DNA from: Dipteris shenzhenensis | Taxonomy: Eukaryota > Polypodiophyta > Polypodiopsida > Gleicheniales | Assembly: GCA_047967505.1 (NCBI GenBank) | Contig: CM106541.1 | DNA length: 64,000 nucleotides | Strand: one strand, 5' to 3' | Part shown: positions 1-9,151 of the stretch, in pieces | How positions within the stretch are numbered: position 1 is the first letter of the stretch | How the letters are laid out: every line of letters starts with the position of its first letter | Position numbers and translations under genes: made by a program | Notes under the pieces: generated by a model | What the model saw: only the letters and a program-made list of their open reading frames with translations | Databases searched by the model: none | What the model was told of the DNA's origin: nothing

Positions 1-6
1 TCAATA

Positions 7-1242
7 TGTCTTCTTAGCCATCTCCATTGCTCCCCCCCCCCCCCTCTCTCTCTCTCTCTCGCTCGGTTTTCTTATGTTTTTCCTTAATTTCTAATTAATT
101 TTGTATTTTATTTTTCCTTAATTTTCATCTTTCTATTATTTTTTCTACTCTTTCTTAGAATTTTCCCGCCTTGTTTTTTTAGTTTCTTTCCTTATTTACT
201 TTTACTTTTCTTGGTTAATGTTTTTTTTCTATTTCACTATGCAATTTGAGTAGGTAATTGATTCTACTATTTTACTATGTAATTTAAGCCACTATTTTAC
301 TGTGTAATTTTTCTACTTAGTTCTCCAAATGTACTTTCGCTTTTATTTGAACCATCTAAGGCTATTTAGTGTGGTTAATTTTTGTCTATGCTATCCATGA
401 TAAAGACCCCTTCCCCGCACTTTCTACTTGCCCACTAGTCTACACACTGATCATGTTCTTCTTCACCAACACGCATTCTCATGCTCCAAACCAACCTAGC
501 CTACATGCCTCCCAAAAACACACACTCCCTAAACTATCTACCAGCTATTTTCCCGACTCTATGCCTATGACCTAGCCTATATAAATGGAGGCTCTACCTA
601 TACTACCATCTAAACCCCCTTGCTCAGGCATACTGCTACACGGGCCTTACTCCATTGTGCCTTGCCTCTTCACCCTGCTCGTTGTACTACTTCCATCTAA
701 ACCCCCTTGCTCGAGCGTATTGCTACACGGGCCTTACTCCATTGCGCCTTGCCTCTTCGCCCTGCTCGTCGTACTACTTCCATCTAAACCCCCTTGTTCA
801 TTGTACTCTCTACCTCCTCCACATAGTTTGAATGAAGCTCATGCTCCCTTGCTCTATGTTGCCCGCTGTCGGTCGATGCCCATCATTGATGGCGTGGTTT
901 GTGCCACTACAACTCCTTGCCTCCCTTGCATATCTGCTCGTGCCCTTCAGTACTGGCACAGTCTAGCAATCCTTGCGATGGTGTGCCCATGTACATATTG
1001 CTTCTCTTGCTAGCCTTTGGCCTCTACAGTCTGGTCCCTTTGTGATATGGTTAACCTCCTATGTTAAGCCATTGGCCTCTATGGTTTGCCCCCTCTGACA
1101 TTGTCTTCTCTAAACGGGCTGCCTCACACTCACAAAATGCAAGGTACTCTTGCCTCGCACTCTATGCACCCTATATCATTTTTGGGCATTGTTGTTGGTC
1201 AGTCTTCCCTCTTTAAAAATCCAAAATCTTTTCTCCCCCATG
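7..1242 (+). repeat. Block A, copy 1 (dispersed ~1.25-kb repeat)
   Basis: The same sequence recurs at 37065-38318 (direct) and 49076-50320 (inverted). It begins with a C-run plus a CT microsatellite (about 34-62), then T-rich DNA, then a C-rich part with an internal tandem duplication of about 93-100 bp. A TATATAAA box lies at 578-585. Positions 1-6 match the last bases of block C as found before A copy 2, so another C block probably lies just left of the window. The copy stops at 1242, where copies 2 and 3 continue into block D. It could be an LTR or another terminal repeat, but I see no TG...CA ends or primer-binding site. Confidence 0.8.
585..1013 (+). other. Open frame inside block A, copy 1 (142 codons, doubtful gene)
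   Basis: The frame is open for 142 codons here and in the two other A copies (37661-38089 + and 49305-49733 -). It contains two and a half tandem copies of a roughly 33-residue unit that includes SKPPCSG and LLHGPYSI, and it is rich in Cys, Leu and Pro. I recognise no domain. The ATG directly abuts a TATATAAA box (578-585). If that box works, transcription would start downstream of this ATG, so translation from it is unlikely. The persistence of the frame may simply reflect how recently the three copies were made. Confidence 0.25.
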
Positions 1243-2053
1243 GTGCATGGGCTTGAATGTATTTTAGGAATTGCCATGGAAGTATGTACTCAATCACATT
1301 CTTGCCAAGGAGATAATCGACACCTATAGATACAAACTCTTTCAACCTGGCTAGCAACTATGATTATGGTGAATGAAGCCTAGGTGGTGGCAATTTGTAG
1401 GCCTCTAACCAATGAAGATATTCTTAAGTAGTTTTGTTTTTCCAACATTGACATTTGTTTGTTAACGAGTATGGAGGTTTTGAAAGAGTACTAATTGATT
1501 TCAATGCAATATAAGATACTCAATCTTTAGATATATAATGTGAAATACTAATTAAAAGCTATATTTTTTATTATGTTTTCTGTAAAGGTAACTTTATGAA
1601 TAGATCCAATATGATGAGATAATGAATTTCTTATTGTACTTAACACTAAGAATTGGCCCCCAAGGTTGTTGTTTTCACACTTTAAGAAAAGCACTAAGAG
1701 CCAAGAATGTTTTTTCATTGGCAAGGGTGTCTTCTTTGGTGTAGTTTTTTGAGAGTTACCTTTGTCTCATACATTGTTACATTGAGAGTTGGTTTGAGAG
1801 ATTTGCAAAGTCTATGCACGTACTTACTTAAACATCTATGACTTCGGTGTAGACACCATCTTGATGCAATAATTGTATGACGACGATGTAAGTTCCTAAT
1901 TATTGCAAAACATCTGTTTGGGACATTCTAAAATCAGGTGATTTTAAATGTCCTTGTAACATGCAAAAATAAAGGCTTTTGCTACCATATACATTTGAAA
2001 ACATTTTCATTGGACACATAAGAGTATGGTTATTCAATTAATGAATTGAATTC
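1243..2053. other. Intergenic, no gene seen
   Basis: This AT-rich DNA lies between the end of block A and CACTA-1. There is no long frame and no repeat matched elsewhere in the window. It is the original flank of CACTA-1 and probably belongs to block B, whose mirror partner would lie beyond 64000. Confidence 0.5.
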
Positions 2054-2172
2054 ATACACTACAAGGCATAGGCCATTTTCCGACGGAAATACCGACGCTT
2101 TTTACATTAAAAATTTTTTTTTTCACGGGCACAAAGGTCGCTATAAAAGTCGTTAAAATCGTCGGAAAAGGA

Positions 2173-2333
2173 GCGTCGCTATAAACCGTCGCTATATAGC
2201 GACGCTGTTAATCGTCGCTATATAGCGACGATGTAAACGTCGCTATATAGCGACGATATAAACGTCGCTATATAGCGACTCTGTTAATCGTCGCTATATA
2301 GCGACACTGGTAAACGTCGCTATATAGCGACGA
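2173..2333. promoter_or_regulatory. 5' subterminal palindrome cluster of CACTA-1
   Basis: Six copies of the self-complementary core GTCGCTATATAGCGAC (some with one changed base) follow each other every 25-30 bp, after a partial copy. In En/Spm elements the subterminal repeats are bound by the TnpA-type protein to bring the ends together. By analogy these are the likely binding sites of the protein encoded at 2609-4184. Confidence 0.75.
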
Positions 2334-2345
2334 TTAACAGAAGGT

Positions 2346-2416
2346 AAAAAAAATGGTTAGTGGGGCTAAACAGGGCCAAAAGGAAGCCCTGTTTAGCCCC
2401 ACTAACCATTTTTTTT
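2346..2416. repeat. Perfect 31-bp-stem hairpin near the CACTA-1 left end
   Basis: The two arms, 2346-2376 and 2386-2416, are exact inverted repeats (core TGGTTAGTGGGGCTAAAC plus flanking A and T runs) around a 9-nt loop, CAAAAGGAA. It lies downstream of the stop of the minus-strand gene, so it would be in that transcript's 3'UTR. In CACTA-2 the loop has the reverse-complement sequence. Confidence 0.85.
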
Positions 2417-2608
2417 TTTTTGTAATTACAAAAGAAAGTTTTTTATAACAAAATTTCCCTTGCTTGCAGGGTGATACAAAATTGTTCTTGTGAACGATGA
2501 GGAAGAAATGCATATACATATACAACTGTGTTTGAAACAAAATTACCCTGTGAAAGGGCGATACAAAATGGCTCTAACGAGCGGATATGAAAAATGCTAC
2601 TACCACTA

Positions 2609-4184
2609 CTAATCCGAATCCGAATCCGAATCGTCTTGTTGGGCTGTTCCCTGGTCCTCGGCACCTGCATCTTCTCCCTCGTCCCCGACACCTACGTCTT
2701 CTCCTTCGTCATCGGCACCTGCGTCCGATCCTTGCCCCTGTTGATCGCTCGTCTCTGATGATGGGACGCTTGAGCTTTGACCCTGAGACTGAACCAAATA
2801 AATCGAAAATTAGATTGGAACTTAAATTAAAAAGTGAGATTACAAGCAGGAGTAAACTTATACCGTGCGAGCAGCCACCTCAGCCCAATCGACTGTCGCT
2901 CCCATTGCCTCTTGCTCAATGAACCACGGCTTGGTTCCTATCCGAAATGCGCGCCGCGTCTCTGCATCCGTAGGAAGACGACCCATCGCAGCTTACTGTG
3001 GATCCAATTTACGAGAGTTAGAGTTAGCTAAAGTGCATGTAATATGTAAGTAAAACAAATAGAACAATACATTAAATGGAAAGAAGTAAACTTACCACGG
3101 TTGCCTCGAACGCATACCGTCCACCTGCACCAAAGTGCGAAGTACCTACGACATCCAGCCGTCTCTTCGCAGCCCTCCTCTGACCCTCGAACATTTCAGG
3201 ATGGTCCCTATTCTGCTTCTTCAAGAACTTCCAATCAGCTTTGTCTGCCCAGCTGGGTTTAGACAACCCCTTTGTAATGGAAGTACGCATGGTTGATCTG
3301 CGATGCTTTAGGACCAAACCCATGCGCTCGAGCATATAACTGTTATTAAACTCCACATTTGGCGGATTAGGAAATCTGAGTTTTAACTCATCGATCACCG
3401 CCTGCTTCTTTTGGCCATCTTGATACCGCCAATCGATATTTATGCCGCTCTTGAAGTGATGACTCATCAACCGCCTCATGGCGGCCATCACTGCTTTGCC
3501 CTTTTTGTCTTCTATTATCTCTCCGGCAGATGTGATTTGATAGGAGAGATCCCCTGATGAGTAAGGGGGACTGACGGTAGCAGAGTCTGAAGGAGTGGAA
3601 GCTGCGCGACCGCTTCCGGATCGAGGAGTAGCTGTGGGAGTAGGAGAGGGAAAGGGACCTGACTGATACTGTGTCTCCGGACCAAGTGGAGACCTAAAGG
3701 AGCGTGAGTGTGCTGACTCGTCTACATCTCCTGAGTCAGCACAACATGAGCCGCCCATCCTACTCTTCCTTCCCTTGCGGGAGGCATGCGCAGGTGATGA
3801 TCCCGCGGTCGAAGGGGCGCGAGGGGATGGCTGGGCTGTACGTCCACCCGTCGGTGTAGGGGAAGGAATTGCGGAGGTCCTCTGAGAGAGCAGAGAGAAG
3901 AATCTCGCTGCCTCCTCATCGCTCATTTGCGCTACAAACTCGTCGGGAGTCCCAACAAATCCATGCGCGGCTAGCAAAGGAGTCCCCTGAGGGGTAGTGG
4001 CAGTGCTACGTGGAAGAGGGGTCGGACCAGGGGTAGTCACAGTGCTAGGACCGAGAGGAGTCGGACCAGGGGTAGTCCTCGGGGTAGTCGCCTGAGAGGA
4101 ATCAAAGTCCTCTGGAGCATATAGATCGTGAGCTCTCCTCCTGCGAGGCTGTCCGTACTCGTCGGATGAGCGACGTGATCCCAT
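2609..4184 (-). pseudogene. CACTA-1 second gene, Transposase_24-like protein, interrupted
   Basis: Three coding exons can be read on the minus strand: 4184-3096, 2995-2864 and 2788-2609. All are in phase 0 with GT...AG borders, giving 466 codons. Order: a Ser/Pro/Thr-rich N-terminus (about residues 1-240), then a conserved block (AAMRRLMSHHFKSGI, RFPNPPNVEF, TSHFGAGGRYAFEA), a second block (MGRLPTDAETRRAF, GTKPWFIEQEAMGA), and an acidic tail ending in DSDSDSD. This is the layout of the plant Ptta/En/Spm family (PF03004), the accessory protein of CACTA elements, probably a DNA-binding protein. The start is taken at 4184, directly after a pyrimidine-rich 3' splice site at 4187. The first codon of exon 2 (2995-2993) is TAA, where CACTA-2 has CAA, so this copy is truncated before its C-terminal half. 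Confidence 0.8.
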
Positions 4185-4439
4185 GTCTAACATAGACACA
4201 AACACGAAAACAGAAAACAAATAAACAAACATGAGCATTCTCATAGGCATAGGCATAGGCAAGAAGAAAGAAGAGGGAAAGGAAAGAAGAGGGAAAGGAA
4301 AGAGGGAAAGAAGAGGGAAAGATAAGAGGGAAACAAGATGTAAAGGAAAGAAAAGAATGAGAACGAGGAAATAGAGAATGAGAGAAAGGGAAAGAGATGA
4401 GGGAAAATAGAGAATGAGAGAAGGGGGAAATGAGAGAAG

Positions 4440-7400
4440 GGGGAAATAGAGTGGGAAATAGAGAATGAGCTTATGCAAAAATAGAGAATGAGCTTATGCT
4501 TCTCTCATTCTCTATTTCCGCATAAGCTCACGCATGTGCATGAGCTTATGCGGAAACTTAAGCATAAGCTCATGCACATGCATGAGCATAAGCATGAGAA
4601 GGATGAGTTTCCGCATGCTTATGCTCATGCGGAAAAAGAGAAGGAGCTTATGCAGAAAAAGAGAAGGAGAGAAGCATCTCTCATTCTCTATTTCCGCATA
4701 AGCTCCTTCTCTTTTTCCGCATGAGCTTATGCTTATGCTCATGGGTGAGCATGAGCTTATGCTCATGTTTCCGCATATGCGAAAATAGAGGAGGAGAGAA
4801 GCATAAGCTTCTCTCATTCTCTATTTCCGCATATGCTCACGCAAAAGAGAAAGAGAGAGAGCTTATGCGGAAAGAGAGAAAGAGCTTATGCGGAAAAAGA
4901 GAATGAGATCCGCATATGCTTCTCTCATTCTCTATTTCCGCATAAGCTCCTGCGGAAACTTCCGCATAAGCTCATGCTCATGAATAAGCATAAGCTCATG
5001 CTTATGCTCATGCGGAAATAGAGAAGGAGCTTATGCGGAATGAGAGAAGGAGCTTGTCATGAGCTTATGCGGGATAAGAGAAGGAGCTCATGCGGAAACT
5101 TGCGGAAAATTGCATGCGGAATAAGAGAAGGAGCTTATGCGAAAAAAGAGAATGAGAGAAGCATAAGCATAAGCATGAATGAGCATAAGCATGAGCTTAT
5201 GCTTATGCTTATGCATAAGCATAAGCATAAGCTCATGCATAAGCTCATGCTTATGCTCATGCGGAAACTTGCGAAGGAGCTTATGCGGAATGAGAGAAGG
5301 AGCTTATGCGCAAAAAGAGAAGGAGCTTATGCGGAAAAAGAGAAGGAGCACTTGCGGAAACTTGCGCATAAGCTCTTGCGGAAACTTGCGCATAAGCTCA
5401 TGACAAGCTCCTTCTCTCATTCCGCATAAGCTCCTTCTCTATTTCCGCATGAGCATAAGCATGAGCTTATGCTTATGCTTATGCATAAGCATAAGCATGA
5501 GCTTATGCTTATGCTTATGCATAAGCATAAGCATAAGCTCATGCTTATGCTCATGCGGAAATAGAGAAGGAGCTTATGCGGAATGAGAGAAGGAGCTTAT
5601 GCGAATGAGAGAAGGAGCTTATGCGGAATGAGAGAAGGAGCTTATGCGGAAAAAGACAATGAGAGAAGCATATGCTTCTCTCATTCTCTATTTCCGCATA
5701 AGCTCTTGCGGAAACTTACGCATAAGCTCATGCGGAAGAATGAGCATAAGCATGAGCTTATGCTTATGCTTATGCATAAGCATAAGCATAAGCTCATGCT
5801 TATGCTCATGCGGAAAAAGAGAGGGAGCTTATGCGGAAAAAGAGAAGGAGCACTTGCGGAAACTTGCGGATAAGCTCTTGCGGAAACTTACGCATAAGCT
5901 CATGCTCATGAATGAGCATAAGCATGAGCTTATGCTTATGCTTATGCATAAGCATAAGCATAAGCATAAGCATAAGCTCATGCTTATGCTCATGCGGAAA
6001 TAGAGAAGGAGCTTATGCGGAATGAGAGAAGGAGCTTATGCGGAAAAAGAGAATGAGAGAAGCATATGCTTCTCTCATTCTCTATTTCCGCATAAGCTCT
6101 TGCGGAAACTTACGCATAAGCTCATGCGGAAGAATGAGCATAAGCATGAGCTTATGCTTATGCTTATGCATAAGCATAAGCATAAGCATAAGCATAAGCT
6201 CATGCTTATGCTCATGCGGAAATAGAGAAGGAGCTTATGCGGAAAGAGAGAAGGAGCACTTGCGGAAACTTGCGGATAAGCTCTTACGGAAACTTGCGGA
6301 TAGCTTATGCTTATGCTTATGCTTATGCTTGCGGAAACTTGCGGAAACTTGCGGAAACTCATGCTTATGCTCATGCGGAAATAGAGAAGGAGCATAAGCA
6401 TGAGCATAAGCATAAGCATAAGCATAAGCATGAATGAGCATAAGCATGAGCTTATGCTTATGCTTATGCATAAGCATAAGCATAAGCTCATGCATAAGCT
6501 CATGCTTATGCTCATGCGGAAACTTGCGAATGAGCTTATGCGGAATGAGAGAAGGAGCTTATGCGCAAAAAGAGAAGGAGCTTATGCGGAAAAAGAGAAG
6601 GAGCACTTAAGGAAACTTGCGCATAAGCTCTTGCGGAAACTTGCGCATAAGCTCATGACAAGCTCCTTCTCTCATTCCGCATAAGCTCCTTCTCTATTTC
6701 CGCATGAGCATAAGCATGAGCTTATGCTTATGCTTATGCATATGCTTATGCATAAGCATGAGCATAAGCATGACTCCTTCTCTATTTCCGCATGAGCATA
6801 AGCATGAGCTTATGCTTATGCTTATGCATATGCTTATGCATAAGCATAAGCATAAGCTCATGCTTATGCTCATGCGGAAATAGAGAAGGAGCTTATGCGG
6901 AATGAGAGAAGGAGCTTATGCGGAAAAAGAGAATGAGAGAAGCATATGCTTCTCTCATTCTCTATTTCCGCATAAGCTCTTGCGGAAACTTACGCATAAG
7001 CTCATGCGGAAGAATGAGCATAAGCATGAGCTTATGCTTATGCTTATGCATAAGCATAAGCATAAGCTCATGCTTATGCTCATGCGGAAAAAGAGAGGGA
7101 GCTTATGCGGAAAAAGAGAAGGAGCACTTGCGGAAACTTGCGGATAAGCTCTTGCGGAAACTTACGCATAAGCTCATGCTCATGAATGAGAATAAGCATG
7201 AGCTTATGCTTATGCTTATGCATAAGCATAAGCATAAGCATAAGCATAAGCTCATGCTTATGCTCATGCGGAAATAGAGAAGGAGCTTATGCGGAATGAG
7301 AGAAGGAGCTTATGCGGAAAAAGAGAAGGAGCACTTGCGGAAACTTGCGCATAAGCTCTTGCGGAAACTTGCGCATAAGCTCATGACAAGCTCCTTCTCT

Positions 7401-7900
7401 CATTCCGCATAAGCTCCTTCTCTATTTCCGCATGAGCATAAGCATGAGCTTATGCTTATGCTTATGCATAAGCATAAGCATAAGCTCATGCTTATGCTCA
7501 TGCGGAAATAGAGAAGGAGCTTATGCGGAATGAGAGAAGGAGCTTATGCGGAAGAATGAGAGAAGGAGCTTATGCGGAAGAATGAGCATAAGCATGAGCT
7601 TATGCTTATGCTTATGCATAAGCATAAGCTCATGCTTATGCTCATGCGGAAATAGAGAAGGAGCTTATGCGGAATGAGAGAAGGAGCTTATGCGGAAAAA
7701 GAGAATGAGAGAAGCATATGCTTCTCTCATTCTCTATTTCCGCATAAGCTCTTGCGGAAACTTACGCATAAGCTCATGCTCATGAATGAGCATAAGCATG
7801 AGCTTATGCTTATGCTTATGCTTATGCATAAGCATAAGCATAAGCTCATGCTTATGCTCATGCGGAAATAGAGGAGGAGCTTATGCGGAATGAGAGAAGC
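4440..7900. repeat. Palindrome-rich satellite array of CACTA-1 (~3.5 kb)
   Basis: The array is built from a few words: GCATAAGCATAAGC, its complement GCTTATGCTTATGC, TGCGGAAATAGAGAAGG and TGCGGAATGAGAGAAGG. The full unit, clearest in CACTA-2, is about 222 bp. It contains two near-perfect palindromes, one centred on AGAAGCATATGCTTCT and one on TTATGCATAA. A higher-order duplication of roughly 1.26 kb is visible: about 5180-5430 resembles 6430-6690, and 5644-6003 resembles 6918-7277. All six frames are almost stop-free because of the composition. I regard the predicted peptides as meaningless. Confidence 0.9.
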
Positions 7901-8066
7901 ATAAGCATAAGAGAATAAGAGGGATGCGGAAATAGAGAATAAGGGGGAAAGGAAAGAGAGAAGGGAAAAGAGAGAGGGGGAAAGAGAGAATAAGAGAAGA
8001 GGGAAAAAAGAGAAGGGGGAAAATGAGAAAAAGAGAAGGGGGAAGAGAGGGTTCCTACGCCCATCA

Positions 8067-8097
8067 CTGCAGCTAGCGCTTAAGGCGCTAGCTGCAG
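8067..8097. repeat. 13-bp perfect stem-loop
   Basis: CTGCAGCTAGCGC and its exact complement flank a 5-nt loop. It is also found in CACTA-2 at 25710-25740. It sits between the satellite and the leader exon of the minus-strand gene. Function unknown. Confidence 0.7.
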
Positions 8098-8156
8098 GCA
8101 AATGCAAATAACAAAAAGCTTAAATGGAAAGAAGAGGAAGCACTTACCTGTAAAAG

Positions 8157-8244
8157 TATGTCCCGCTCGGTGTAGTGGACTGGGCCCACAAAAGAGAGAC
8201 TATGTCCCGCTCGGTGTAGTGGACTGGCCCTACAAAAGAGAGAA
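8157..8244. repeat. 44-bp tandem duplication in the leader region
   Basis: Two copies (8157-8200 and 8201-8244) share TATGTCCCGCTCGG and differ by a few bases. They abut the putative splice donor at 8147 and would lie in the 5'UTR of the minus-strand gene. CACTA-2 has the same duplication at 25800-25887. Confidence 0.7.
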
Positions 8245-8785
8245 AACAACCCATTTTTTCAAATAAGATGTTAGTGGAAAGAGGAGATCACAAAAGCAAC
8301 TTCTTGAAAGGAGACAAGGAAAGAGAAGATTGAGGAGACAAGGAAAGGAGGAGATTGAGGAGAAGAGAAGGAAGAGAAGGAAGAGAAATACAGAAAGAAG
8401 AGGTGAGTTTCTTTCTTTCTTTCTTGAAATTTCGTTTTTTGTTTGAATCCTTTCTAATCAAGCATGAAAACTAGTTTAAAACTTTAGCAATACAAGTAGA
8501 AACACTCACAAAACCAAAGCTAACAAACAAACAACCTACATTGTTGAAAAAAACTCACCTTTTGAAGAACTTTCTTTCTGGAAACCAAAGAGGGAAAACG
8601 GAGAGAGAGGGTGCACAAGAGGTAGGAGGAGGGTGAGGAGTGGGAAATAGGGTAGGAGGTTGCTTGGAATAGATGGGAGGTCAGTGAAAATAGGTGGGAG
8701 GAGATTTTGGAGAGCTTAGTTTAGAGATTAGGAAAGCTTTGAGCAAAACGCCGCGGGTTTCGCCGTTTCGGGTTTTAACCAACAG

Positions 8786-8918
8786 CGTCGCTATATAGCG
8801 ACGCTTATTCGTCGCTATATAGCGACGTTTTTAATTGAAAACGTCGCTATATAGCGACGCTTTCAATTAAAAACGTCGCTATATAGCGACGAAACAGAGC
8901 GTCGCTATATAGCGACGC
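8786..8918. promoter_or_regulatory. Internal cluster of CACTA palindromes between the divergent genes
   Basis: Five copies of CGTCGCTATATAGCGACG lie here, the same motif as at the two element ends. The cluster itself is roughly mirror-symmetric (AACAGCGTCGC at the left, ACGCTTACTGTTT at the right). It lies between the leader of the minus gene (up to about 8244) and the first coding exon of the plus gene (9152). This suggests a shared, divergent promoter under control of the element's own DNA-binding protein. That role is inferred from position. Confidence 0.6.
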
Positions 8919-9151
8919 TTACTGTTTGTTTTTTAATGAGGCCTCTTGTGACTCAAACATGCTATGCCTATAATTGTCAATATCTCCTCTTACTACATAG
9001 CCTTACTATATAGGATTTTTTGTTTCAATCCTTACTATATAGCGATGTCATTCTTTTTATATAGCCTCAAGAGAAGCTCAAATTAAACATGCTATGCTCA
9101 TAATTGTGTACATCTCCTCTTCATGCTTATGTTTTGGTTTTATAAGTGTAG

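Larger units (their letters stand above)
4187..8147 (-). other. Probable 5'UTR intron of the CACTA-1 minus-strand gene
   Basis: Read on the minus strand, a strong donor (ACAG then GTAAGT at 8148/8147) and a pyrimidine-rich acceptor (TATGTTAG at 4193-4187) bracket this region. The start codon follows the acceptor by two bases. The + strand transposase also has an ATG immediately after an acceptor (9151/9152), so both genes seem to begin with a non-coding leader exon. The intron would contain the whole satellite. The exon assignment is inferred, not demonstrated. Confidence 0.5.

Noticed and set aside
2834-3053. Plus-strand frames opposite the accessory gene exons (also 23308-23496)
   Set aside because: They are antisense shadows of the conserved MGRLPTDAETRRAF exon.
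4185-4478. N-terminal extension of the minus-strand frame (hydrophobic LYFPLLSFP stretch) that could look like membrane segments
   Set aside because: It reads through the intron's purine-rich tract. A 3' splice site at 4187 and the comparison with family layout place the start at 4184.
4440-7900. Many overlapping low-complexity frames (peptides rich in HKHKL, SISISS, LMLMLM) on both strands, and the same at 23953-25560
   Set aside because: They are translations of a satellite whose words happen to lack stops in every frame. There is no start context or conserved length, and the array differs in length between copies.
4440-7900. Regular repeats reminiscent of a CRISPR array
   Set aside because: No constant repeat with unique spacers. 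The units are palindromic satellite in a eukaryotic transposon.
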